The translations under genes and the position numbers were made by a program. A stretch of DNA of 64,000 nucleotides from an uncultured Lachnospiraceae bacterium (GTDB lineage Bacteria; Bacillota; Clostridia; Lachnospirales; Lachnospiraceae). Below the pieces are notes generated by a model. That model ran no database searches, was not told the DNA's origin, and was given only the letters and a program-made list of their open reading frames with translations. This document shows positions 17,983 through 25,828 of this stretch, one piece after another. The stretch covers positions 62,001 to 126,000 of the forward strand of contig CAJTTT010000001.1 in NCBI GenBank assembly GCA_910579285.1. The letters are read 5' to 3'. Positions within the stretch are counted from its first letter, which is position 1, and every line of letters begins with the position of its first letter.

Positions 17983-19240
17983 GTGGTACCGGGCAGCGGA
18001 GGACATTCAGGATCAGGTACAGCAGGCAGTTGATCTGGGCAATTTTACGAACCTGGGGAAAAACATCGGCAATACGGTGAATGAAAGCATAAACCGTACC
18101 GTGCAGGAGGTAAACCGCACCGTTGAGACGGTGGGGGAGAGCGTGAACCGGGCCGTGAGCGATGTGGGAAACGGCATCGGGCGCGCGGTGGGGACGATCG
18201 GCGGGAGTATAGGCCATACGTCCGGGGGCACAGCCGGCAGCGCGGGAAGCGCGCCGGTAAGCCCCTACGCGTCCAGTCCCCTGTACCGGCGGCCCAACAC
18301 CCGCCCGGATACCAGATTGTTCCAGAGTGTGCCGAAAGGGTCCGTGTCCAGCGTGCTGTGCATGGGAGCGGGTTACGGCGTGATGGGGATTTCCGCGCTT
18401 GCCCTGATCGGTTCGGTGGGAGAGCTTGTCGTCTATTCGACCGCTGTGGCGCCGGTGATTATATCGGGAATTTTTACGGCGGCCGGTCTGTGGCTTGGCT
18501 GTCACGGGTCCAGGCTTGCGGGGCGTGTAAAACGCTATAAAAGATACGTCGGCATGGTCAAGGATAAGCTGTACTGCTCCATCCAGGAGATGGCGCAGCG
18601 GACGGGGAAAAGCGAACGCTACATTGTGAAGGATTTGCGGCAGATGATTCAGCTGGGGATGTTTAAGCAGGCCCATCTGGATCAGAAGCAGACCTGCCTG
18701 ATTGCCAGCGATGAGATGTATGACCAGTATATGCTTACCCAGAAAAACTATGAGGAGGAGCAGAAGAAACTGGAAATTGACAAGCTGGCTGACGAGCGCA
18801 GACAGAGGGAAAGGGAGCGTCTGGGCCAGGCGGCGGAAGTGATTGAGGAAGGGAAAAACTATGTGCGCCTGATCAGACAGTGCAACGATGAGATCCCAGG
18901 CGAGGAAATGTCGGATAAACTGGACCGTCTGGAGCTTTTGGTGACGAGGATTTTTGATCAGGTGGAGAAGGAGCCGGAACTTGCGCCGGAGCTGAGAAAG
19001 ATGTTGAGCTTTTATCTGCCAACGACCAAAAAGCTTTTGGAAGCCTACCGCGATCTTGACAGCCAGAACCTGGATCTGTCCAATGTGGAGCAGACGAAGC
19101 GGGAAATTGAGTCCGCGGTGGACAATATCAATGAAGCATTTGAAAAGTTTCTGGATGAGCTGTTCCGGGAAAAGGCGTGGGATATTCAGTCGGATATTTC
19201 GGCGTTACATACGATACTGAAGCAGGACGGATATTTATAA
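17969..19240 (+). CDS. XpaC-like membrane protein (5-bromo-4-chloroindolyl phosphate hydrolysis family)
   Basis: 423 residues. Residues 20-75 contain amphipathic repeats (NIGNTVNESINRTVQEVNRTVE and the like) resembling a long helix. Two membrane segments lie at about 127-175 (SALALIGSVGELVVYSTAVAPVIISGIF). The C-terminal half is helical and coiled-coil, with YEEEQKKLEIDKLADERRQRERE. The domain layout and position directly before telA match the XpaC/YaaN pairing known in Bacillus, which is the main support for the call. ATG 17969 overlaps the DUF3048 gene end; an upstream ATG at 17945 would add 8 residues. The biochemical role of XpaC is poorly understood despite the family name. Confidence 0.72.
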   Translation: MDRNKWYRAAEDIQDQVQQAVDLGNFTNLGKNIGNTVNESINRTVQEVNRTVETVGESVNRAVSDVGNGIGRAVGTIGGSIGHTSGGTAGSAGSAPVSPYASSPLYRRPNTRPDTRLFQSVPKGSVSSVLCMGAGYGVMGISALALIGSVGELVVYSTAVAPVIISGIFTAAGLWLGCHGSRLAGRVKRYKRYVGMVKDKLYCSIQEMAQRTGKSERYIVKDLRQMIQLGMFKQAHLDQKQTCLIASDEMYDQYMLTQKNYEEEQKKLEIDKLADERRQRERERLGQAAEVIEEGKNYVRLIRQCNDEIPGEEMSDKLDRLELLVTRIFDQVEKEPELAPELRKMLSFYLPTTKKLLEAYRDLDSQNLDLSNVEQTKREIESAVDNINEAFEKFLDELFREKAWDIQSDISALHTILKQDGYL

Positions 19241-19300
19241 GCAGCAGTTCAGCCAAAGCGAATGGGTTTGGGATGAATGGAAAGGCAGAAGGAGGGGACT

Positions 19301-20455
19301 ATGAACGAAATTGATGTAATGGAACAGCAGGCGCCCACATTGGTGTTTGGGGAAGTGGAGGATGCGGTGAAGGACAAGCAGCCTCTGGTGGAAATCCCTC
19401 AGGCAAAAGAGGTGAAACAGGAGCTGGACGATTCGGTGCTGAGTGAAGAGGAGAAACGGCAGGTGGACGAGTTTGCAAAGCAGATCGACCTGCACAATTC
19501 CACGGCGATTTTACAGTACGGCGTAGGCACGCAGAAGAAAATGGCGGATTTTTCCGGCAATGCGCTTGAGAATGTGAAGACGAAGGATCTGGGTGAAGTC
19601 GGGGAGATGCTCACCAATGTGGTGACACAGCTCAAGAGCTTTGACGAGGAGGAGAAAGGGTTCCTCGGTATCTTCAAGAAGCCGGCGCAGAAGCTGGATA
19701 CGATGAAGACGAAATACGCCAAGGCGGAGACGAATGTCAATAAGATCTGTGAGGCGCTGGAGGATAACCAGGTGCAGCTCCTCAAGGATATCTCTATTCT
19801 GGACAAGATGTATGAGCTGAATCTCACCTATTTTAAGGAACTTTCCATGTACATACTGGCGGGCAAAAAGAAGCTCGCCGATACGAGACAGACAGAACTT
19901 CCGCAGCTTCTGGAGAAAGCGAAGACGAGCGGTCTGCCGGAGGATGCCCAGGCGGCAAGAGACCTTGAGGCGCTCTGCGACCGTTTTGAGAAAAAGCTGC
20001 ACGATCTGGAACTCACCAGAATGGTTTCGATCCAGACGGCGCCCCAGATCAGACTTGTACAGAGCAGCGATACCATGATGGTGGAGAAAATCCAGTCTAC
20101 GATTGTGAATACCATTCCGCTCTGGAAGAGCCAGATGGTGCTCGCGCTTGGGGTTACCCACGCGGAGCAGGCGGCCAGGGCGCAGCGTGAAGTATCCGAT
20201 ATGACCAACGAGCTTTTGAAGAAAAATGCAGAAGTGCTTAAGGTTTCCGCGATTGAGACGGCAAAGGAGTCAGAGCGCGGCATCATTGACATGGAGACGC
20301 TCAAGAGCACCAATGCGAACCTGATTTCCACACTGGATGAGGTGATGAAGATCCAGGCTGACGGCAGGGAGAAGAGAAAGGCCGCAGAGGAAGAAATGCG
20401 GGTGATGGAGAACGAATTGAAGACCAAGCTTTTGGAACTCAGTGAAAGGAAGTAA
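19301..20455 (+). CDS. Toxic anion resistance protein, TelA family
   Basis: 384-residue, mostly helical, soluble protein of the TelA/YaaN family, first linked to tellurite resistance and also to resistance to cell-envelope antimicrobials in Gram-positive bacteria. Family features are FAKQIDLHNSTAILQYGVGTQKK near residues 55-75, a central segment GFLGIFKKPAQKLDTMKTKY, and the C-terminal DMETLKSTNANLISTLDEV. ATG 19301 is chosen because AGGAGGGG lies 5 bases upstream; the open frame begins a little earlier at 19277. It follows the XpaC-like gene by 60 bp, and the pair probably works together at the membrane. prmA follows after 8 bp and may be co-transcribed. Confidence 0.92.
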   Translation: MNEIDVMEQQAPTLVFGEVEDAVKDKQPLVEIPQAKEVKQELDDSVLSEEEKRQVDEFAKQIDLHNSTAILQYGVGTQKKMADFSGNALENVKTKDLGEVGEMLTNVVTQLKSFDEEEKGFLGIFKKPAQKLDTMKTKYAKAETNVNKICEALEDNQVQLLKDISILDKMYELNLTYFKELSMYILAGKKKLADTRQTELPQLLEKAKTSGLPEDAQAARDLEALCDRFEKKLHDLELTRMVSIQTAPQIRLVQSSDTMMVEKIQSTIVNTIPLWKSQMVLALGVTHAEQAARAQREVSDMTNELLKKNAEVLKVSAIETAKESERGIIDMETLKSTNANLISTLDEVMKIQADGREKRKAAEEEMRVMENELKTKLLELSERK

Positions 20456-20463
20456 TACGATCC

Positions 20464-21468
20464 ATGAAGTGGATGAAATTCAGGATAAAGACAGTCGTGG
20501 AGGCGGAGGATATCATTATCAGCGAACTCTACGACAGAGGGCTTGAGGGGGCGCAGATTGAGGACAAAGTGCCCCTTTCTCCGCTTGAAAAAGAGCAGAT
20601 GTTTGTGGACATTCTGCCGGAGAGTGAAGAGAATGACGGTGTCGCCTATCTGAGCTTCTTCGTGGAGGAGAAGGAGGGCGGGCTGCTTTGCAGTGACGGC
20701 AAAGAGACGGACAGGGAGAGCGTTCTTGAAAGAATTGAGGAGGCGCTGGAGGATGTCCGTCTGTTTATGGACATCGGCGAGGGAACCGTCACGGTGTCCG
20801 AGACCGAGGATATCGACTGGATCAACAACTGGAAACAGTATTTTCACCAGTTTTACATCGACGATCTTCTGGTCATTCCCTCCTGGGAGGAAGTGAAGGA
20901 GGAGGACCGGGATAAGAAGATTCTTCACATTGACCCGGGTACCGCCTTTGGCACGGGGATGCATGAGACCACAAGACTCTGCATCAGACAGATCAGAGAA
21001 CATCTGACGGCGGATACAAGGCTTTTGGATGTAGGCACAGGGAGCGGCATTTTGTCTATTCTTGCGCTTATGTACGGCGCGAAGTATGCGCTGGGCACGG
21101 ATCTGGATCCCTGCGCGGTGGAAGCGGTTGCGCAGAACAGGGAGGCCAACGGCATCTGTGAGCGCGATTTTGACCTGCTGATCGGCAACATCATTACCGA
21201 TGAGGAAGTGCAGAGGCGGGTCGGGTACGAGTGTTATGACATCGTTGTGGCGAATATTCTGGCGGATGTGCTTGTGCCCCTTACGCCGGTTATTGTGCCG
21301 TGCCTGAAGCCGGGCGGCATTTACATCACTTCGGGCATTATCGAGGGAAAGGAAGACCTGGTGGCGCGGACCTGCGAAGAGGCCGGGCTGTCTGTTCTGG
21401 AAGTGAAGGCTCTGGGCGAGTGGCGGTCCGTGACGGCGAAAAAAGCGGATGCCGCAGGCCGTGCATAG
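20464..21468 (+). CDS. prmA: Ribosomal protein L11 methyltransferase PrmA
   Basis: Class I SAM-dependent methyltransferase that trimethylates ribosomal protein L11. The 334-residue protein has the PrmA N-terminal substrate-recognition domain (KFRIKTVVEAEDIIISELYD), the family motif DPGTAFGTGMHETT at about residues 158-171, SAM motif I LLDVGTGSGILSI, and the active-site segment DIVVANILADVL. ATG 20464 has only a modest upstream AGGAAG. It starts a run of translation and RNA-modification genes (prmA, VanZ-like, rsmE, cysteine desulfurase, thiI); prmA followed by rsmE is a common order in Firmicutes. Confidence 0.96.
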   Translation: MKWMKFRIKTVVEAEDIIISELYDRGLEGAQIEDKVPLSPLEKEQMFVDILPESEENDGVAYLSFFVEEKEGGLLCSDGKETDRESVLERIEEALEDVRLFMDIGEGTVTVSETEDIDWINNWKQYFHQFYIDDLLVIPSWEEVKEEDRDKKILHIDPGTAFGTGMHETTRLCIRQIREHLTADTRLLDVGTGSGILSILALMYGAKYALGTDLDPCAVEAVAQNREANGICERDFDLLIGNIITDEEVQRRVGYECYDIVVANILADVLVPLTPVIVPCLKPGGIYITSGIIEGKEDLVARTCEEAGLSVLEVKALGEWRSVTAKKADAAGRA

Positions 21469-21522
21469 CACAGGCGGCTGGGAAGTGTGAAAAATACAGA
21501 TATTTGGCTTGGAAAGGAAACT

Positions 21523-22059
21523 ATGAAGAAAGCGGAAGAGAAATTCGGAATGGTGTTGCTTAGAAATCTGGCGGGCGCGCTGGCGATTGTGTGGATGTGC
21601 ATTATTTTTGCGTTCTCAGCCCAGACAAAGGAGGAGTCCGGCGCGGTGAGCCATAGTTTCACCTACCAAATGGTAAGCTCCACCAGAAGCTTTTTCCATC
21701 TGGATTTGAGTGACGAGCGGGTGAAGGAGATTGCTGACACGATCGAAGGCTTGGTCAGAAAGGCAGCCCACATGACGGAGTTCGGCATTCTGTCCGTCCT
21801 TCTCTACATATGGATGGGGCAGTGGGAGATGAGCTTCCTGCGCAGGGGAGGAACGGCTGCCGGCGCCACCGCCGTCTATGCCGCCACGGATGAGTTTCAC
21901 CAGCTCTTTGTGGCGGGGAGATCGGGACGGTTTTCCGATGTGTGCATCGACAGTGCAGGCGCGGTTGTGGGAGTCATTGTGTTCGCCCTGTTTGTGCGGA
22001 TTGTGCAGCATGTGCGGGCGCGCAGATTAAGGCGTGAGACGCGCGGGCAGGATACATAA
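21523..22059 (+). CDS. VanZ family membrane protein
   Basis: 178-residue protein with about four hydrophobic segments. The VanZ-like domain is recognisable from FAFSAQTKEESG after the first helix, RKAAHMTEFGILSVLLY with its conserved HxxEFG, and ATDEFHQLFVAGRSGRFSDVCIDSAGAVVG. VanZ was named for low-level teicoplanin resistance, but most homologues have no known role. ATG 21523 is preferred because AAAGGA lies upstream; a GTG at 21487 would add 12 residues but has a badly spaced RBS. It sits between prmA and rsmE, inserted into an otherwise translation-linked operon. Confidence 0.9.
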   Translation: MKKAEEKFGMVLLRNLAGALAIVWMCIIFAFSAQTKEESGAVSHSFTYQMVSSTRSFFHLDLSDERVKEIADTIEGLVRKAAHMTEFGILSVLLYIWMGQWEMSFLRRGGTAAGATAVYAATDEFHQLFVAGRSGRFSDVCIDSAGAVVGVIVFALFVRIVQHVRARRLRRETRGQDT

Positions 22060-22076
22060 GGAGTGGAGATTGGACA

Positions 22077-22814
22077 ATGTATCAGTTTTTTGTGGAGCCA
22101 TCGCAGATTCAGGATAAAAAAGTGATTATTACGGGCAGTGACGTCAATCATATGAAAAACGTCCTGCGCATGAAGCCCGGCGAGGAGATCGCGGTCAGGA
22201 ACGGTGTGGACGGAAAGGAATACCGATGCGGCATTGAGGAGTTTGCGCAGGATCAGGTCATCTGTTCCCTGCGCTTTGTCAAGGAAGAGGGGGTGGAACT
22301 GCCCTCTAAAATTTATCTCTTTCAGGGGATTCCCAAGGCGGATAAGATGGAGCTGATTGTGCAGAAAGCTGTGGAGCTTGGCGTGTTCGAGGTGATCCCG
22401 GTGGCGGTGAAACGCTGTGTTGTGAAACTGGACGAGAAGAAGGCGCGGAGCAAAACCGCCCGCTGGCAGGGCATTGCGGAGTCGGCGGCAAAACAGTGCA
22501 AAAGAGGGATCATTCCTGTGGTCAGAGAGCCTGTGACCATGAAGGAGGCGGCTGCCCTTGCGCGGGAAATGGACGTAAAGCTGATTCCCTATGAGCTGGC
22601 GGACGATATGGCGCGCACGAAAAGCATCATTGAGGCGATACGTCCCGGCGGGAGCGTGGGAGTTTTTATCGGCCCGGAAGGGGGCTTCGAGGAGAGCGAG
22701 GTGGCGGAGGCGCTTGCGGCAGGCATAGAGCCGGTCACCCTGGGAAAAAGAATCCTCCGCACTGAGACGGCGGGTCTCGTGGTGTTATCCTGGCTGATGT
22801 ACCATTTTGAGTAA
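22077..22814 (+). CDS. rsmE: 16S rRNA (uracil1498-N3)-methyltransferase RsmE
   Basis: SPOUT-class methyltransferase that methylates U1498 of 16S rRNA. The 245-residue protein has the N-terminal PUA-like domain (VNHMKNVLRMKPGEEI) and the C-terminal trefoil knot with GVFIGPEGGFEESEV and TLGKRILRTETAGL, which bind SAM. Length is typical. ATG 22077 follows AAGGAGTGGAG. It lies 17 bp after the VanZ-like gene; the cysteine desulfurase follows after about 110 bp, a gap that may hold its own leader. Confidence 0.97.
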   Translation: MYQFFVEPSQIQDKKVIITGSDVNHMKNVLRMKPGEEIAVRNGVDGKEYRCGIEEFAQDQVICSLRFVKEEGVELPSKIYLFQGIPKADKMELIVQKAVELGVFEVIPVAVKRCVVKLDEKKARSKTARWQGIAESAAKQCKRGIIPVVREPVTMKEAAALAREMDVKLIPYELADDMARTKSIIEAIRPGGSVGVFIGPEGGFEESEVAEALAAGIEPVTLGKRILRTETAGLVVLSWLMYHFE

Positions 22815-22849
22815 AACACATATGCTAAATATATACGCGATGGCAATGG

Positions 22850-22897
22850 GCAGTGCATGGACAGGGGATTAGGCCGATCATGGCGGGAGGGCACTGC
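22850..22897 (+). repeat. Inverted repeat in the cysteine desulfurase leader
   Basis: GCAGTGC (22850-22856) and GCACTGC (22891-22897) can pair around a 34-base loop. The same seven-base pair of arms occurs in the uppP leader near 4484-4505. It may be a small leader structure; chance cannot be excluded. Confidence 0.4.
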
Positions 22898-22924
22898 ATT
22901 GCAGCCGGAAAGGAAACAGCAGAA

Positions 22925-24079
22925 ATGGAAGTATACCTGGATAATTCCGCGACGACCGCCTGTTTTGAGGAAGCCGCGCAGTTGATGCACAGAATTTTGT
23001 GCGAGGATTATGGAAATCCTTCCAGCCTGCACCATAAGGGAGTGGAGGCGGAAGCCTACTTAAGATACGCGTACGAGACTTTTGCAAAGATTTTGAAAGT
23101 GAATGAGAAAGAAATTTTCTTTACCTCCGGCGGAACGGAGTCGGATAATATCGCGCTGGTCGGCGCGGCGATGGCGGGCCACCGAACGGGGCGTCATCTG
23201 ATTACCACAAGGATTGAGCATCCGGCGGTTCTGCAGCCCATGTCCTATCTGGAGGGGCAGGGATTTGAGGTGACCTATCTTTCCGTGGACAGACAGGGAA
23301 AAATTTCTCTGGAGGAGCTGGAGCAGGCCATCAGGCCGGACACCATTGTGGTCTCCATTATGTATACGAACAATGAAATCGGAACGGTACAGCCCATTGC
23401 AGAGGCGGGGGCGCTCATTAAAAGCAGAAATCCGAAAACGCTTTTCCATGTGGATGCCGTGCAGGGGTTCGGCAAGGCCCGCATCCATCCCGGGAAAATG
23501 CATATTGATATGCTGAGCGCCAGCGCCCATAAAATACACGGGCCAAAAGGCATCGGCCTGCTCTATCTGCGGGAGGGCGCAAAAGTCAGCCCCATTATGT
23601 ATGGCGGCGGCCAGCAGCGGGGACTGCGCTCCGGGACGGAGAATCTGCCCGGCATTGCAGGTTTCGCCAAGGCGGCGGAGCTGGTGTACCAGGATCTGGA
23701 GCAGGACATCGACAGAATGTACGCTCTGCGGGAAAAATTGACCGATGGAGTCAAAAGAGTGGAAGAGGTAACAGTCAACGGCTGTCCAGGCATGGAGGGA
23801 GCGCCCCACATTGTGAGCGCCTCTTTCAGGGGTGTCCGAAGCGAGGTGCTTCTGCACGCACTGGAGGAGCGCGGTATTTATGTTTCGGCAGGGAGCGCCT
23901 GTGCGGCGCATAAACCGCAGCCCTCGGCAACCCTGCGGGCGATCGGCGTGGAGAAGGAGCTTCTGGAGTCCACAATCCGATTCAGCCTTTCGGGATTCAC
24001 AACGGATGAGGAGATTGCGTACACCTGTCAGAATCTGGAGGAAATCGTGCCGAAACTGAGAAGGTATACGAGACACTGA
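22925..24079 (+). CDS. Cysteine desulfurase (NifS/IscS-like), partner of ThiI
   Basis: PLP enzyme that removes sulfur from cysteine, forming a persulfide passed to acceptor proteins. The 384-residue protein begins MEVYLDNSATT, has the PLP lysine in SASAHKIHGPKG, and the persulfide cysteine in the loop SAGSACAAHKP. The start is ATG 22925; the longer frame from 22853 runs through non-conserved leader sequence, and homologues begin at the VYLDNSATT strand. Its stop lies 37 bp before thiI. This arrangement is well known in Firmicutes, where the desulfurase supplies sulfur for 4-thiouridine in tRNA through ThiI, so that is the likely main job here. Confidence 0.93.
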   Translation: MEVYLDNSATTACFEEAAQLMHRILCEDYGNPSSLHHKGVEAEAYLRYAYETFAKILKVNEKEIFFTSGGTESDNIALVGAAMAGHRTGRHLITTRIEHPAVLQPMSYLEGQGFEVTYLSVDRQGKISLEELEQAIRPDTIVVSIMYTNNEIGTVQPIAEAGALIKSRNPKTLFHVDAVQGFGKARIHPGKMHIDMLSASAHKIHGPKGIGLLYLREGAKVSPIMYGGGQQRGLRSGTENLPGIAGFAKAAELVYQDLEQDIDRMYALREKLTDGVKRVEEVTVNGCPGMEGAPHIVSASFRGVRSEVLLHALEERGIYVSAGSACAAHKPQPSATLRAIGVEKELLESTIRFSLSGFTTDEEIAYTCQNLEEIVPKLRRYTRH

Positions 24080-24081
24080 AC

Positions 24082-24099
24082 GGGGGCCTTGCGGCCCCC
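24082..24099 (+). other. Perfect GC hairpin between cysteine desulfurase and thiI
   Basis: GGGGGCC, loop TTGC, GGCCCCC: a seven-pair stem starting 2 bases after the desulfurase stop. There is no T-run, so it is more likely a transcript-processing or stability element than a terminator. Confidence 0.6.
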
Positions 24100-24116
24100 T
24101 CTATATGGAGGGAGAT

Positions 24117-25298
24117 ATGTACAAGTCATTTCTGATAAAATATGCGGAAATCGGAGTCAAAGGCAAAAACCGCTATCTTTTCGAGGAGGCGCTGGTCAGA
24201 CAGATTAAGTATGCCCTGAAAAAGGCGGAGGGCGAGTTTGCCGTGCGCAGGACGGACGGGCGCATTTATGTGGATGCACAGTCTGAGTTTGACTTTGATG
24301 AAGTGGTGGAAAGCCTGAAAAAAGTGTTCGGCATTTCCGGCATCTGCCCGGTGGTTTATGTGGAGGACGAGGGCTTTGAAAAGCTTGGGCAGGATGTGGT
24401 GCGCTATATCGGCGACGTGTATGCGGACAGAAACAAAAGCTTTAAAGTGGCGGCCAGGCGGGCGCGGAAGAATTATCCCCTCAATTCCATGCAGATCAAC
24501 GAGGAGCTGGGCGGCGTGATTCTGGACGCTTACCCGGAAATGCATGTGGATGTGCACAGGCCGGAAATTCTTCTGCATGTGGAAATCAGGGACAAGATTT
24601 ATCTCTATTCCGAAATCATACCCGGTCCCGGCGGTATGCCTGTGGGAACGGGAGGAAAGGCCATGCTTCTGCTCTCCGGCGGCATAGATTCCCCGGTGGC
24701 AGGCTGGATGATCGCCAAGCGCGGGGTAAAAATCGACGCTGTGTATTTTCATGCGCCGCCGTACACCAGTGAGCGGGCGAAACAGAAGGTGGTGGATCTT
24801 GCAAAAAAGGTGGCCGCTTATGCCGGGCCGGTCTGGCTTCATGTGATTAATTTTACGGATATCCAGCTTTACATTTATGATAAGTGCCCCCACGATGAGC
24901 TGACCATCATCATGCGCCGTTACATGATGCGCATTGCGGAGCACATTGCAGCTGAGACTGAGTGTCTGGGGCTGATTACGGGCGAGAGCATCGGACAGGT
25001 GGCGTCCCAGACGATGGCGAGCCTGGCGGCCACCAATGAGGTGTGCACCATGCCTGTTTACAGGCCGCTGATCGGTTTTGACAAGATGGAGATTGTGGAT
25101 ATTGCGGAGAAAATTGACAGTTACGAGACTTCCATCCTGCCTTATGAGGACTGCTGCACCATTTTTGTGGCCAAGCATCCTGTCACGAAGCCCAATCTGA
25201 ATATCATAAAGAGACATGAGCAGAATCTGCAGGAAGGGATTGAGGAACTGGTGGCGAAGGCGCTGGAGACGGATGAGGTGATTGTGGTACAAGGCTAA
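24117..25298 (+). CDS. thiI: tRNA 4-thiouridine synthase ThiI (short form, no rhodanese domain)
   Basis: Adenylates U8 of tRNA and inserts sulfur to make 4-thiouridine; in some bacteria also used for thiazole synthesis. 393 residues: N-terminal ferredoxin-like region (KYAEIGVKGKNRYLFEEAL), THUMP domain (about 60-165), then the PP-loop ATPase with LLSGGIDSPVAGWM. The C-terminal rhodanese domain of E. coli ThiI is absent, as in many Firmicutes, so sulfur is expected to come directly from the upstream cysteine desulfurase. ATG 24117 is chosen for the RBS GGAGGGA; an in-frame ATG at 24105 would add four residues. Followed by a strongly structured intergenic region. Confidence 0.95.
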   Translation: MYKSFLIKYAEIGVKGKNRYLFEEALVRQIKYALKKAEGEFAVRRTDGRIYVDAQSEFDFDEVVESLKKVFGISGICPVVYVEDEGFEKLGQDVVRYIGDVYADRNKSFKVAARRARKNYPLNSMQINEELGGVILDAYPEMHVDVHRPEILLHVEIRDKIYLYSEIIPGPGGMPVGTGGKAMLLLSGGIDSPVAGWMIAKRGVKIDAVYFHAPPYTSERAKQKVVDLAKKVAAYAGPVWLHVINFTDIQLYIYDKCPHDELTIIMRRYMMRIAEHIAAETECLGLITGESIGQVASQTMASLAATNEVCTMPVYRPLIGFDKMEIVDIAEKIDSYETSILPYEDCCTIFVAKHPVTKPNLNIIKRHEQNLQEGIEELVAKALETDEVIVVQG

Positions 25299-25307
25299 CG
25301 TGAAAAA

Positions 25308-25371
25308 CGCGAGAAGAACTTCTAAAGCTCAGCAGCAAGGGCTGCTTCGCTAAGAAGTTCTATGTCTCGCG
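25308..25371 (+). other. 64-nt long stem-loop after thiI
   Basis: CGCGAGA (25308-25314) pairs with TCTCGCG (25365-25371), AGAACTTCT (25315-25323) with AGAAGTTCT (25353-25361), and inside these AGCAGC (25331-25336) pairs with GCTGCT (25341-25346) around AAGG. The only break in the outer stem is a three-base bulge (ATG). With a second hairpin at 25374-25401 and a T-run at 25411-25416 it could end thiI transcription. It is far larger than a normal terminator and could be a small RNA or a mobile palindromic element. Confidence 0.8.
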
Positions 25372-25373
25372 TA

Positions 25374-25416
25374 GGAGAATGCCTGAGATACGGCATTCTC
25401 CGCACAGAGCTTTTTT
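25374..25416 (+). terminator. Ten-pair hairpin plus T-run, probable end of the thiI transcript
   Basis: GGAGAATGCC and GGCATTCTCC form a perfect 10-pair stem with an 8-base loop. The six-T run begins 9 bases after the stem, further than usual, so termination efficiency is uncertain. Confidence 0.55.
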
Positions 25417-25428
25417 CTGTATCAACAG

Positions 25429-25461
25429 ATAAAAAAACAGCCCGGGAGTTTTCCCGAGCTG
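25429..25461 (-). terminator. Rho-independent terminator of the HPr-like gene
   Basis: On the minus strand the arms CAGC/GCTG and CCCG/CGGG with one mismatch form an 8-pair stem followed by seven Ts. It lies about 35 bp past the HPr-like stop codon. Confidence 0.85.
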
Positions 25462-25494
25462 CTCTTTACTCTTTGATGTACGCTGAAGCCTCGA

Positions 25495-25725
25495 TTACAT
25501 GATGTAGGGCTTCAGTGTCTCCATAACCTCATCTGTGCCGTCTTCTGCATGGATGTTCAGGTCGATGGGCTTGGACAGATCCAGGCTGAAGATACCCATG
25601 ATGGACTTTGCATCGATAACGTATCTGCCGGATACCAAGTCAAAATCATAATCAAACTTTGTGATATCGTTCACGAAAGATTTAACCTTATCGATAGAAT
25701 TTAAAGAAATCTGTACTGTTTTCAT
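25495..25725 (-). CDS. HPr-family protein lacking the catalytic histidine (Crh-like)
   Basis: 76-residue protein of the HPr fold. The second half keeps the family hallmark KSIMGIFSL, where Ser41 corresponds to the regulatory Ser46 that HPr kinase phosphorylates. The first half has no GLHARP motif: the place of the phosphotransfer His15 is taken by SLNSIDKVKSF. A protein like this cannot pass phosphate in the PTS but could act as a Ser-phosphorylated corepressor, as Crh does in Bacillus. That role is inferred. ATG at 25725 has the strong RBS AAAGGAGGT. It is transcribed divergently from mtaB, with its own promoter and terminator, so it is monocistronic. Confidence 0.82.
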   Translation of the reverse strand: MKTVQISLNSIDKVKSFVNDITKFDYDFDLVSGRYVIDAKSIMGIFSLDLSKPIDLNIHAEDGTDEVMETLKPYIM

Positions 25726-25763
25726 TGCGGAATTACCTCCTTTGATTTTTATACCTTCTGGGT

Positions 25764-25795
25764 ATTATACTAAATGTTGGAAGAGCAAAAGTCAA
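25764..25795 (-). promoter_or_regulatory. Promoter of the HPr-like gene
   Basis: Minus strand: perfect -10 TATAAT (25764-25769). The nearest -35-like hexamer is TTGACT (25790-25795), 20 bp away, longer than ideal, so the -35 assignment is uncertain. Confidence 0.55.
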
Positions 25796-25828
25796 TGATA
25801 AAACAATACAAAAAATGCGGGGATTACT

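Noticed and set aside
19828..21471. A 547-codon minus-strand open frame opposite telA and prmA
   Set aside because: It spans two well-recognised genes on the other strand and has no family features.
24082..24099. Terminator between cysteine desulfurase and thiI
   Set aside because: The hairpin is strong but has no T-run, and the two genes are functional partners normally co-transcribed.
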